In this document: in pieces, positions 19,385-29,187 of the stretch
How the letters are laid out: the number at the start of each line of letters is the position of its first letter
Position numbering within the stretch: position 1 is the first letter of the stretch
NCBI GenBank assembly: GCA_024228495.1
Contig: JAAETJ010001012.1
Coordinates: 1-64,000 of the forward strand
Direction of reading: 5' to 3'
Length of the DNA stretch: 64,000 bases
From: a bacterium
GTDB taxonomy: Bacteria; Pseudomonadota; Alphaproteobacteria; Rhizobiales; JAKIUO01
The notes under the pieces: model-generated
The model's input: the letters and a program-made list of their open reading frames with translations, nothing else
Told to the model about the DNA's origin: nothing
Databases searched by the model: none
Program-made: the position numbers and the translations under genes

Positions 19385-20044
19385 ACCGAATAGCGCGGCG
19401 ACATCCCTGTCTTTTTGCAAGAGAGCAAGGGCGGCGTGATAGTTCATGATCATTTCAGGCCCTATTATAAATAGTTCGAGGAAATGTTGCACGCTTTGTG
19501 TAACGCCCATCATCTGCGCGAACTCAAGGCCTTGATAAAACATGATAAAGAAACCTAGGCGAGCGAGATATATCAGTTGCTGATATCGGCAAATATGTTC
19601 ATAAGACAGGCCAAAGAGAAGGGTTTGCATGCGCTTTATCCGCCAATTTCGCGGTGTATTTTTGAGCTTTACGATAATATCATGCAGACCGGCCTTGTTT
19701 TTCATCGGTCATTGCCGCCGCTTGAGAAAAGCAAAAGGGGCGGAAGAGAAAAGCGCCGCCCCGGTCATAATTTGCTGCGCCGTTTGCGCGATTTCAATAT
19801 GGACGTGCTGCGCTTTGCCGAGGATTTTGCCGTGCCATTTACCAATAATCTGGCTGAGCAGGATATTCGCATGATGAAGGTGCGGATGAAAATATCCGGC
19901 AGCTTTCGATCCGCAAAAGAGGCGCAGATTTTCGCCACCGTGCGTTCGATAATCTCCACCACCATAAAACAGGCCTGGAATATCCTTGCAACCCTGTCAG
20001 CAAAACCGGATGGTCTCATTCAGGAACTGAGAACTGCGGGCTAG
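19385..20044 (+). pseudogene. IS66-family transposase remnant (C-terminal)
   Basis: LLQESKGGVIVHDHFRPYYK*FEEMLHALCNAHHLRELKALIKHDKET*... then FAVPFTNNLAEQDIRMMKVRMKISGSFRSAKEAQIFATVRSIISTTIKQAWNILATL. Confidence 0.8.
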
Positions 20045-20142
20045 CTTGGGAGTTGCGAAAAAATAGCCAACCTTTATGGCAAACTGCGTAGCGTCTTTGA
20101 AATCTACGCCCTGCGCGGAGATCTTGTCGGGCGCTTGTTGCG

Positions 20143-21783
20143 TTAATCCACATCCAGCTGCCAGCCACGGTCTTTGGCGAGCAAGATCATGGCGCGTTCA
20201 GCCAGAGCCGTGACGGTCATCAAGGGGTTGGCTCCCAGCGAACTTGGCACAACGGACCCATCGCAAATATACAGCCCCTCATGCACCCCTTTGCTGTCGC
20301 CATCAAACACCTCACATTTGTGATTGACGACGCCGCTTGATTTATCATCGCCCATGACACATCCGCCTAAAGGATGAGCGGTAGCGTGGGTGTTACCCAT
20401 CATGCTTTCGGCCAGTGGATTCTTGATATATTTGCCGCCAATCGAGCCAGCGACCTTGGTCAACATTTCATCGACGCGCTTGTAAACTGGTTCGTCATTG
20501 ACATTGGGCCAGTCGATAACAACCTTTTCTTTTTCAAGGCGTATCTTGCCCTCACCGCTATCATGAGATACGGCAAAATAAGTCTGGGTGCGGGCCAGAG
20601 GCCCCGCATAAACGCCGCGCAACAAGGCTTTGAGCGCGCCAGCCAGTCGCCCACCGGGGATGAACATCACCGGCATCAAGGGACCCAATGCCGAAGGCAT
20701 GACGCCTTCTTCCACCATCAGCTGATTTTCGAGTACCTCGTCATCTTCATAGGTGATATGGCCAGAAACAGACGCGCCCACAGGCTCAACTTCCACCTTG
20801 GCGGGATAACCAACACCAATCGCGTTTATCGAAATATCAGCATCATAATTAAAGGCAATGATATCGCCATTGGCGGTGAAATTTTCGCCCAATCGCTCTG
20901 ATACAGACAGGCCCTTTTCCCTTGAGCGCAATAAAATAGCAGTGGTGCCAAGCGTTCCAGCTGATAGCACGACATTTTTGGCCGCAACTTTTTGAACATC
21001 ATCGAGCGGTCTGCCCTTTACGTCGAAGCTGTGATAATAAACCAGCCAATCACCGCCGATCTTTTCGATATGAGTGACTTTGGTTTGCGTAAAGATCTGC
21101 GCGCCAAAGCGGACCGCATCTGGCAGATAGGTCAAATCAACGGTGTTTTTAGCGCCCACATTACAACCAGAACAACAATCGCCACACTGGGTACAAGCGG
21201 CCTGGTCAACACCTGCTGGATTGGTCTGATCTTTAAAGCTGATGACCACGGGGGAGTGCTGCATCTTGCCACCGGTCACCTCGGCACCCTTTTTGAGCGC
21301 TTGATATTTGATATAACTACTGGCGTTTTCATCTGTTGCGGGGCGTAGCATGTTATCGGCGCGTTTAAAGCCCTCATCGAGTTCTTCGCCCTCACGTACT
21401 TCATCTGGCCATTGGCTCTTTTCGAACACCCGCTGGTCGGGGCGTAGAGCAACAGCTGCATTAATCAAAGATCCCCCGCCTAGACCCGTGCCGGTCAGCA
21501 CATGCATATGCTTGCCATGACAAAAATCAAACAAGGACGTTTCAGAGCCAGCCGCATGCTTTTTGCCATGAATATAGAGCTCGTTTTTCATATCGGGAAA
21601 ACGGGCGGGAAAGTCGCCAATCAAGAATTCACGCCCGCGCTCGAGTACACAAACGCTTTGCCCGGCTCGGGCCATGCGTGAAGCGGCAACGCCGCCACCA
21701 TATCCAGACCCGATAATAACGGTATCATAGCAGGTTTTCATTTCTTCGAGCGGAAGAGCCAATGGGGCGTTCGGGCGGGTCAT
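20143..21783 (-). CDS. GMC family / cholesterol-oxidase-like FAD oxidoreductase with Cys cluster
   Basis: YDTVIIGSGYGGGVAASRMARAGQSVCVLERG; CTQCGDCCSGCNVGAKNT; C-terminal ATAHPLGGCVMGDD...YICDGSVVPSSLGANPLMTVTALAERA. Confidence 0.88.
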   Translation of the reverse strand: MTRPNAPLALPLEEMKTCYDTVIIGSGYGGGVAASRMARAGQSVCVLERGREFLIGDFPARFPDMKNELYIHGKKHAAGSETSLFDFCHGKHMHVLTGTGLGGGSLINAAVALRPDQRVFEKSQWPDEVREGEELDEGFKRADNMLRPATDENASSYIKYQALKKGAEVTGGKMQHSPVVISFKDQTNPAGVDQAACTQCGDCCSGCNVGAKNTVDLTYLPDAVRFGAQIFTQTKVTHIEKIGGDWLVYYHSFDVKGRPLDDVQKVAAKNVVLSAGTLGTTAILLRSREKGLSVSERLGENFTANGDIIAFNYDADISINAIGVGYPAKVEVEPVGASVSGHITYEDDEVLENQLMVEEGVMPSALGPLMPVMFIPGGRLAGALKALLRGVYAGPLARTQTYFAVSHDSGEGKIRLEKEKVVIDWPNVNDEPVYKRVDEMLTKVAGSIGGKYIKNPLAESMMGNTHATAHPLGGCVMGDDKSSGVVNHKCEVFDGDSKGVHEGLYICDGSVVPSSLGANPLMTVTALAERAMILLAKDRGWQLDVD

Positions 21784-21892
21784 GACTAAATACTTTCTGC
21801 TTACTTTGAACTATTTGCGTATACCAGCCCCTCTTTACCGGCAAGCCGTTGGTGGATCAAATCATTCTCGCCAAAAGCACTAATATGCCGCG

Positions 21893-22960
21893 CTATTGGA
21901 ACGTGCGCATCTTTTTCCGCGATCCCAGGGCAAACGGATCTATGACCGCAATGATCTCGCTCTTTGCATCCGACAAGACGAGACGTCTTTGCATTTTGGG
22001 CGTCATATAGAGCCCGCCGTTCTTGTCAACGAGCAAGATTTGCGCAAGTCCCATATTGCGGGCAGTCTCGACCCATGCGGTTGGCCCGGCAACACTGAGC
22101 GCCGTCGCGCCAGCATCAGCCAATGCGCTATTTTTATGGATCACAGTCGCCGAGATGATGTGATCAACCGGCCAGCCGGTGCGCGGGTCGAGGATATGAG
22201 AGTAGCGCTTGCCTTCATGTTCCTTGAAGCGAAAATAGTTACCGGACGTATAAAGCGCCTCTCCTGGCTGCAGATCGACCGTGGCGATCACGCCCCAATG
22301 CCTGGGATGGCGAATGCCTGCGCGCCACAAGCGCGACCCGTAACGGCCAATGATATTGAGATCCCCTCCAGCGTTCAGAACAGCGTTTTTTATACCATGG
22401 CGCTGCAATAGCTGCGCCGCCCAATCAAGGGCCACGCCCTTGGCAAAACCACCAAAATCAAGTTGCACGGCTTTATTCCGCGAGCTAACTACGCCGCTCT
22501 TGATAGTGAGATCTTGCATGGACGGACGGGCTTTGATCAGCTCTCTAATCAGCTGCTTGTCTGGCGGAGGACCCTCTGGCTTGTCGCTTGAATGAAATCC
22601 CCACAGCGCAATCAGCTTGCTAATCGCCGGGTTAAACAATCCGTGGCTCATACGCTCAAAATCTCGTGCCTGATCCAGCAGTGCCGCCATGTCATTGTCG
22701 ATTTTGTGGGGAACACCATTAGCAATTGCCGTATTGAGTGTTCCCAGCTTGCCGGCCTTCCAGGCATGCCAGTCCTTATGGCGTTGTTGAAAGCCATGTG
22801 AGATCAGTGCAACCGACTTATCGCTCATTTCTTTGCTCACGCCATAGAGCGTCAACTCCACCAGCGTGCCAAAAACATAAAGCGTATATTTATGCTCGGC
22901 TGGCCGGGCGCATGAGGAAACAAGGGTGGCAAGCAACAACAAGGCAACGAGCACTCTCAT
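21893..22960 (-). CDS. apbE: FAD:protein FMN transferase
   Basis: Lipoprotein start; LNTAIANG, LDFGGFAKGVALDWAAQLL, NAGGDLNIIGRYG, YSHILDPRTGWPVDH, ADAGATALSVAGPT. Confidence 0.9.
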   Translation of the reverse strand: MRVLVALLLLATLVSSCARPAEHKYTLYVFGTLVELTLYGVSKEMSDKSVALISHGFQQRHKDWHAWKAGKLGTLNTAIANGVPHKIDNDMAALLDQARDFERMSHGLFNPAISKLIALWGFHSSDKPEGPPPDKQLIRELIKARPSMQDLTIKSGVVSSRNKAVQLDFGGFAKGVALDWAAQLLQRHGIKNAVLNAGGDLNIIGRYGSRLWRAGIRHPRHWGVIATVDLQPGEALYTSGNYFRFKEHEGKRYSHILDPRTGWPVDHIISATVIHKNSALADAGATALSVAGPTAWVETARNMGLAQILLVDKNGGLYMTPKMQRRLVLSDAKSEIIAVIDPFALGSRKKMRTFQ

Positions 22961-23430
22961 GTACCGCAGGCCTTTGACGCAAATTCAAATGGGGTGCGAC
23001 GCAAATAAACGGGCACAAAGCGTTGCCCGGCATTTCTGGTGAGGTGCCCGGCAAAAACCAGTCCCCCGGCAAGCCCGACCATCGCGCCAAGCCCTGCAAC
23101 ACCATCACCAAAACCAAGGGCCAAAGCGATCAGTGACAAACCAATCATGGCTAGAAGCGGCAGCATATAAACAGCCAACGAGGCCAGCACCAGATCGCTT
23201 TCTGGCATACCGATAATCACCTGTTCGCCGGTCACCGCATTAAAATCATTTTTGATATGCAACAGATTGCGCTTGCGGCCAAGAAAAATGACCAGCACCG
23301 AGATGCCACAGCCTTTTGCCGCGCCGCAATCATTGCAGGCACTGGTGCGTTTTGCTTCCAGCACAGCCATATCCCCTTCAAGGGCGACAACCGTAGCCGT
23401 AGCCTCGATCAATTCATGTTCACTACTCAT
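22957..23430 (-). CDS. rseC: SoxR-reducing system / RseC family membrane protein
   Basis: ATVVALEGDMAVLEAKRTSACNDCGAAKGCG...VGAGLAGGLVF-type membrane segments; ATGA overlap with apbE. Confidence 0.85.
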   Translation of the reverse strand: MSSEHELIEATATVVALEGDMAVLEAKRTSACNDCGAAKGCGISVLVIFLGRKRNLLHIKNDFNAVTGEQVIIGMPESDLVLASLAVYMLPLLAMIGLSLIALALGFGDGVAGLGAMVGLAGGLVFAGHLTRNAGQRFVPVYLRRTPFEFASKACGT

Positions 23431-23439
23431 GGGCTCAGT

Positions 23440-24315
23440 TTAGAGTATCAAGGGTGGCAGTTGCAAACAAAGTTCCGCAGCGCTGATCCCCATCGCCCGA
23501 ATGGTCTTGAGGCTGGTCTCACCATCGCTCTTTGACAGCTTGCGACCCGTCATATCGACCAGCAGGGGATGGTGGAAATAAAGCGGCTCGGGAAGGTCCA
23601 ACAAGATTTGCAGCAGTCGCTGCATACTGGTGGCATAATAGAGATCTTCGCCGCGCGTTACATGCGTCACCCCTTGCAACGCATCATCCACCACTACCGC
23701 GAGATTATAACTTGTGGGCATTTCACGGCGTGCCAGAATCATGTCTCCCCAGTCCAGAGGCGATACGTCGATCACTTGATAGCTGCCATCTTTCTGGCGC
23801 TCACGAAAGCTGATCACATCGGTTTTTTGCAAGGCTAAATCCACCGCTTTTTTCATATTGAGGCGCAAAGTATGAGGCTCCCCGGCCGCAATGCGCGCAA
23901 CCGCTTCTTTTGATGAAATGTCACGATAAATGCCGGGATAGATGGGGAAGCCATCTGGCGTATCCGGCATGGTTGGGGTGAGTTCGTGCTCGGCAATTTC
24001 TCGGCGGCTGGCAAAACAGGGGAACAAAAGACCAAGCTGCTCAAGCTTTTCGAGTGCCTTGGCGTAATTCTCCATATGCTGCGATTGTTTCCAGACCGGC
24101 GTCTCCCAGTCAAGACCAAGCCATGTGAGATCGTCATAAATCTGATCGATAAACTCGTCGCGCGCCCTGCCCCCGTCCACGTCTTCAATACGCAGCAAAA
24201 GCCGCCCCCGCTCCTGTTTGACCAAATGGTCTGTGACCAGCGCCGAATAGGCATGCCCCAGATGCAGCTCGCCATTTGGACTTGGTGCGAAACGAAAAAC
24301 CGGTGATTTACTCAT
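23440..24315 (-). CDS. gluQ: Glutamyl-Q tRNA(Asp) synthetase
   Basis: VFRFAPSPNGELHLGHAYSALVT...LLRIEDVDGGR...GRKLSKSDGETSLKTIR. Confidence 0.93.
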   Translation of the reverse strand: MSKSPVFRFAPSPNGELHLGHAYSALVTDHLVKQERGRLLLRIEDVDGGRARDEFIDQIYDDLTWLGLDWETPVWKQSQHMENYAKALEKLEQLGLLFPCFASRREIAEHELTPTMPDTPDGFPIYPGIYRDISSKEAVARIAAGEPHTLRLNMKKAVDLALQKTDVISFRERQKDGSYQVIDVSPLDWGDMILARREMPTSYNLAVVVDDALQGVTHVTRGEDLYYATSMQRLLQILLDLPEPLYFHHPLLVDMTGRKLSKSDGETSLKTIRAMGISAAELCLQLPPLIL

Positions 24316-24350
24316 TGTGCTTTTAAAGTGCTCCTCTTAAGAATTGATCC

Positions 24351-25001
24351 ATGTCCTATCACATTATCAAAACCAACGAAGATATTGCGCGAGCTGTGCA
24401 AAATTTGACCGCCTCGTGCCCGTTAATGAGCGAGGCTCATAAAATCGCCGGTCTGCCACCTTTGCGGCACCATCAAAACAGCTACTCATCTGTTGCACGT
24501 ATCGTCACCGGGCAATTATTGTCAGTTGCCAGTGCGCGCGCCATCTGGATGCGAGTGGAAGCGCTGGCACAGCCGTTTGATCCCCAAAACGTTCTTGCAC
24601 TTGATCATCAGCTGCTCAAAAAAGCGGGACTTTCGAACGCCAAAATTCGCACGCTCAAGGCGCTGGCAAGCGCCATACAACAAGGCGCTGTTGATTTCGC
24701 GCACTTGGCGACACAAGAGAATGGCCTAGTCCGAGAACAGATGATGGCGGTGCATGGCATCGGCCCCTGGACAACCGATATCTACATCATGTTCTGTCTG
24801 GGGCGAGCTGATGGTTTTGCGCCAGGAGATATCGCCTTGGCAAATGCTGTTGGCCTGTTGAAAAAAAGCAATAAACGGCCTACACCAGCTCAGTTGCAAA
24901 AGATGGCAAAAAAATGGAGCCCGTGGCGCGGCGTAGCAGCCAGATTGCTCTGGCACTATTATGGTGCGATCAAAAACACCAAAACTGAAACCAGCGAATA
25001 A
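24351..25001 (+). CDS. DNA-3-methyladenine glycosylase II (AlkA-like HhH-GPD)
   Basis: SVARIVTGQLLSVASARAIWMRV...LSNAKIRTLKALASAI...GIGPWTTDIYIMFCLGRADGFAPGDIAL. Confidence 0.9.
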   Translation: MSYHIIKTNEDIARAVQNLTASCPLMSEAHKIAGLPPLRHHQNSYSSVARIVTGQLLSVASARAIWMRVEALAQPFDPQNVLALDHQLLKKAGLSNAKIRTLKALASAIQQGAVDFAHLATQENGLVREQMMAVHGIGPWTTDIYIMFCLGRADGFAPGDIALANAVGLLKKSNKRPTPAQLQKMAKKWSPWRGVAARLLWHYYGAIKNTKTETSE

Positions 25002-25019
25002 AAAGGTTGATCAACTCGA

Positions 25020-25688
25020 ATGGACATACAACGCCTTGACGGCCCGCACATCAGCTCCTTATCCGGGACGACCAAACAATTAGTCATTATTCTCCATGGA
25101 TATGGGGCCGACGGGAACGATTTAATCCCACTTGGCCGACAATGGCAGCAAATGTTGCCCAATGCGGAGTTCGTGGCGCCCAATGCCCCACAATTTTGTC
25201 AAAACCCGCCCATGGGCTATCAGTGGTTTCCTTTGAACGTCACCATACAGGGGGTAGTCTCGACACCCCAGGAGCGCTGGGACGGGGCACTGGCTGCCAC
25301 GCCATCGCTTGATGCCTTTATCGATGCGGAACTGGCGCGTACAAAGCTTGACCCGTCAAATCTGGCTCTGGTTGGTTTCTCGCAAGGGGCCATGATGGCG
25401 CTACATGTTGGTTTGCGCCGCACCCCCTCACCGGCAGCTATTGTCAGCTATTCAGGTATGCTGCTGGGGCCGGATCATCTGGACACCATCACCGCTAAAT
25501 CGCCCGTTTTTCTGGCCCACGGATCTGTGGATGAAATCGTCCCTTTTGAGGCCATGTCGTTGAGCAAGCAGGCCCTCACAAGCATCGATATAGACGTCAC
25601 GTCCTATGTCGAAGAGGGCATGGGGCATGGCATTGATGGCGAAGCGACCTGGCTAGCAGGCGAGTTTCTGGTCAAAAGTTTTATCTGA
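25020..25688 (+). CDS. Phospholipase/carboxylesterase family alpha/beta hydrolase
   Basis: LVIILHGYGADGNDLI...LVGFSQGAMMALHVGLR...VFLAHGSVDEIVPF. Confidence 0.88.
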   Translation: MDIQRLDGPHISSLSGTTKQLVIILHGYGADGNDLIPLGRQWQQMLPNAEFVAPNAPQFCQNPPMGYQWFPLNVTIQGVVSTPQERWDGALAATPSLDAFIDAELARTKLDPSNLALVGFSQGAMMALHVGLRRTPSPAAIVSYSGMLLGPDHLDTITAKSPVFLAHGSVDEIVPFEAMSLSKQALTSIDIDVTSYVEEGMGHGIDGEATWLAGEFLVKSFI

Positions 25689-26193
25689 TCACGCGATTGC
25701 CGCAATAGTTTTCGTGAGCTTGGCGGGCTGCCAGAACCAGCGGTTTATAAGCCAGTCCCAAACGGCTCACGCCCCGGCAAACACTATTGTCGAGGCTGGC
25801 CATGAAGCAGCTATGGCTCGTTTTGTCGATTACATCGTCTAAATGATAATCGGTCATCTGGTAGATGCCTTTGAGCCTATTTTTTTTCATGGTTTTCGAT
25901 AAATTTCCCGTAAATTCCAGATAGATGGCAGGTTCTTCCTGTCGTAGAGCTTTGGCGTATTTTTTGTGCGCCGATCCCATTCGTTGTTCGATTTCGGTGC
26001 AATCAGGAGAAGACGAGCTGCTCGATCGACCAAAACCAAATGAAGGAAATGAGTACGTCGACAGGCTGGTACAGCCAGAAAGGCCAATGGCAAGAACCAT
26101 CAAGGGTGCGAACAAGGAACGCCGATCACGCGCCAAGCACAAAAATGTTTTTTGGCATCTAATTAAATAATAATAAAACAAAAACAAATACAT
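25681..26193 (-). CDS. Putative lipoprotein, hypothetical (start uncertain)
   Basis: Lipobox LSGCTSLS; no family recognised. Confidence 0.6.
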   Translation of the reverse strand: MYLFLFYYYLIRCQKTFLCLARDRRSLFAPLMVLAIGLSGCTSLSTYSFPSFGFGRSSSSSSPDCTEIEQRMGSAHKKYAKALRQEEPAIYLEFTGNLSKTMKKNRLKGIYQMTDYHLDDVIDKTSHSCFMASLDNSVCRGVSRLGLAYKPLVLAARQAHENYCGNRVIR

Positions 26194-26312
26194 GAAAGCC
26201 CCCCAGCCCTTACATTATCTGTACCCTGCTTTATAGGACCAATGCAAGTCTATGTACCCGGCGGCACCACGGTGATCGCCAACTATACTTTGCTGATCTG
26301 ACGAGATGTGCT

Positions 26313-26906
26313 ATGACCTCGCTAAATAAGGAGCTTGATGTGAAAATGATCGCCAAGGGCACTCCGCCGGAAAATTGGCCGGCTTTGGTACTGAACGCCG
26401 ACTATCGGCCGCTTAGCTACTATCCCTTGTCCTTGTGGAACTGGCAGGCAACCGTAAAAGCGGTATTTCTCGATCGTGTCAACATTGTCGACAGCTATGA
26501 TCGTAAAATCCACAGCCCGAGCTTTGAAATCCAGCTGCCAAGCGTCGTGGCGCTTAAAACCTATGTGCGCCCTGCCCTGTATCCAGCCTTTACCCGCTTC
26601 AATGTATTTTTGCGCGATCGTTTTTCCTGCCAATATTGTGGCGATCTTGACGATCTGACCTTTGATCACCTGATCCCGCGCTCAAAGGGTGGCCGCACCC
26701 GCTGGGATAATGTGGTCACCGCCTGCTCGCCATGCAATCTAAAAAAAGGCGCACGCGATGCGAGAACCATAGGCATGTTGCCCATGCAAACGCCTTATCG
26801 CCCCACAGTCTATGAATTGCACCGCAATGGCCGCTCATTTCCTCCCAATTTCCTGCACCAAAGCTGGATCGATTATCTTTATTGGGATACTGAACTGGAT
26901 GAGTAG
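26313..26906 (+). CDS. HNH endonuclease
   Basis: RFSCQYCGDLDDLTFDHLIPRSKGGRTRWDNVVTACSPCNLKKG. Confidence 0.93.
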   Translation: MTSLNKELDVKMIAKGTPPENWPALVLNADYRPLSYYPLSLWNWQATVKAVFLDRVNIVDSYDRKIHSPSFEIQLPSVVALKTYVRPALYPAFTRFNVFLRDRFSCQYCGDLDDLTFDHLIPRSKGGRTRWDNVVTACSPCNLKKGARDARTIGMLPMQTPYRPTVYELHRNGRSFPPNFLHQSWIDYLYWDTELDE

Positions 26907-27035
26907 GATTGGCGCGGATATCACAATCTATCCACATGATGTGATGCTGCCTTGTGTAAACATTTTTGCTCTCATTGACCTTACTGAATGAACCACGCAT
27001 AGATGGCCTCTCATTAGGTTCCAAAGGTCGAACAT

Positions 27036-28373
27036 ATGGTAAGCGACAAGCAAATCAGCCCAAACAGCAAGCGACAGGAACGCCAGTTGCAGGTGGCTCG
27101 GAAACTGTTTGCAGAGATTGGCGAACAACTCGATGTCGATCTTTGTGTGAAGCTGTGGGATGGCTCGATTGTACCGCTTGGCGAGGATGTGACCAGCGAT
27201 TTGATGATCATCATCAAACATCCCGGCGTCATCACTTCGCTTATGCGCCGTCCCAGACTAGATGTCATTATTCGACATTTTATCAAAGGCATGATCGATT
27301 TTGAGGGTGGCACTTTGCTGGATGTCGGCGTGCGTCTGGCCTTTAAACATACCAGAGGCCGCCTAAAAAAAATTCCCCGGCGTGACATCTTTAATTTCGC
27401 CAAGGCCTTCATGTTTGCGCCAACCCTCAAACCCGGTGAAAGCCGCAGTTTTGGCGGCGATCAAACGGGCAAACCACAAACGCGTACCAAGCAGAGCGAC
27501 AAGGCATTTATTGAGTTTCACTATGATCTTTCCAACGAATTTTATGAGCTGTTTCTGGGCGAGCACATGGTCTATACCTGCGCCTATTTTACCGATTGGG
27601 AAAACACCTTGGACAAGGCCCAGCTTGACAAGCTGGACATGATTTGCCGCAAGCTGCGCCTCGTCCAAGGCGAGCGGTTTTTGGATATTGGCTGCGGCTG
27701 GGGTGGCCTCATTTGTCATGCCGCCAAGCATTATGGAGTCAAGGCCCACGGGGTCACCCTGTCAAGCGAACAATATGATTACGCGGTCAAAAAAATAACC
27801 AATATGGGACTGCAAGACCTTGTCACCATTGAGCTCAAAGACTATCGAGCACTGGACGAGAAATTCGACAAGATCGCCTCGATTGGCATGGCCGAAGCAA
27901 TTGGCGTTGCCAACACAGATGAATATTTTGCCACCGTCAATAGATTGCTTGTCGACAAGGGCCTGTTTCTCAATCATGCCATCGCCCGCAAGGCCAAAAA
28001 GAAAAATAACACATTTTCAAGCCGTCCGGAGCAACGCGCACTGCAAAAATATATCTTTCCTGGCGGTGAACTCGATGATCTGGGCCATACAATTGCGGCT
28101 CTTGAACAGCACAAATTCGAAATTATGGATGTGGAAGGCTGGCGCGAACATTATCAATTGACCACCCAACTATGGTGTGATCGCCTAACCCAGAACAAGG
28201 AGCAGGCCGTCGCGCTGGTTGGAGAGGAAACCTATCGCATATGGGTCGCCTATCTTGGCGGCGCGTCCCTGGCGTTTTTGCGCGGCTCCGCGCGGCTTTA
28301 TCAAACCCTGGTGAGCAAAAACCCGAAGGGGCCAACCAAACTGCCTCCCAGCCGCCACGATTTGTATAAATAG
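27036..28373 (+). CDS. cfa: Cyclopropane-fatty-acyl-phospholipid synthase
   Basis: HYDLSNEFYELFLGEHMVYTCAYF...FLDIGCGWGGLICHAAKHYGVKAHGVTLSSEQ...YIFPGGELDDL. Confidence 0.94.
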   Translation: MVSDKQISPNSKRQERQLQVARKLFAEIGEQLDVDLCVKLWDGSIVPLGEDVTSDLMIIIKHPGVITSLMRRPRLDVIIRHFIKGMIDFEGGTLLDVGVRLAFKHTRGRLKKIPRRDIFNFAKAFMFAPTLKPGESRSFGGDQTGKPQTRTKQSDKAFIEFHYDLSNEFYELFLGEHMVYTCAYFTDWENTLDKAQLDKLDMICRKLRLVQGERFLDIGCGWGGLICHAAKHYGVKAHGVTLSSEQYDYAVKKITNMGLQDLVTIELKDYRALDEKFDKIASIGMAEAIGVANTDEYFATVNRLLVDKGLFLNHAIARKAKKKNNTFSSRPEQRALQKYIFPGGELDDLGHTIAALEQHKFEIMDVEGWREHYQLTTQLWCDRLTQNKEQAVALVGEETYRIWVAYLGGASLAFLRGSARLYQTLVSKNPKGPTKLPPSRHDLYK

Positions 28374-28480
28374 CCGCCATGGTCACGACTCTCCTTACAC
28401 CCCCTACATTGACGCTAACGCGCGCATACACGTTAGCACTTTAATTATTTTTTAGGGTTATACTGGGGACAGAGAGGACT

Positions 28481-28993
28481 TTGATCATGTTACCCTGCAA
28501 ACCACTCACCTTTTTTGCCCTGTTCTGGGTATTTTTAATTCCCGGCGCAATCCCCGCGATGAGCGCAAAGGTGACGACTGTAAATGATTGTGAGAAATCA
28601 CCCTTCAGCGGCTCATGGGTCTCAACTGATAAAACTGTGCCATTTTTGTCTAAACTAGAGATTACGGACCTTTGCAAACACATCACAACCAAGCCCGTGG
28701 CGACCAATACTCCATGGGCGGGCGTCCTTGGACAGGAGCGAAACTATTTCTATCGCGAATACAGACTTCGCCCCTCCAGCACCTGTTATCCTCTTGATTG
28801 CGTGTGGGGTCGCTCCAAGGGCCAGGTCGATAGCAATGGGGCGCTGGTCGCAAACTTTCACCTGTTCTTTTCTCGAAGATATTTGAAGTTAACGTGGAAA
28901 AAACAGGCACTCCATATCAATTGGCGAATTCAGTATCTCAGTGGCAAGAAGCCAGACCAGATCGGTGAAACGCTACTGGTACGTACCAACTAG
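28481..28993 (+). CDS. Hypothetical secreted protein
   Basis: Signal-peptide-like N-terminus (FFALFWVFLIPGAIPAMSA) with several Cys. Confidence 0.55.
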   Translation: MIMLPCKPLTFFALFWVFLIPGAIPAMSAKVTTVNDCEKSPFSGSWVSTDKTVPFLSKLEITDLCKHITTKPVATNTPWAGVLGQERNYFYREYRLRPSSTCYPLDCVWGRSKGQVDSNGALVANFHLFFSRRYLKLTWKKQALHINWRIQYLSGKKPDQIGETLLVRTN

Positions 28994-29187
28994 TCCTCTG
29001 GCACATTAATTCAGGTCATTAAAACGAGCCAGGATCGCTACATACTCGAACGCATGAATATGTAAAAAACCCATGAAACAATCGTTTATTTTAACGATCT
29101 GGCTAACTTAATACCGTTATTTCCTTGTTATTTCAAACCCTTTTCACTATTCTCATCTCTCTTATTAAATGTGAGGACTGATCCCGC

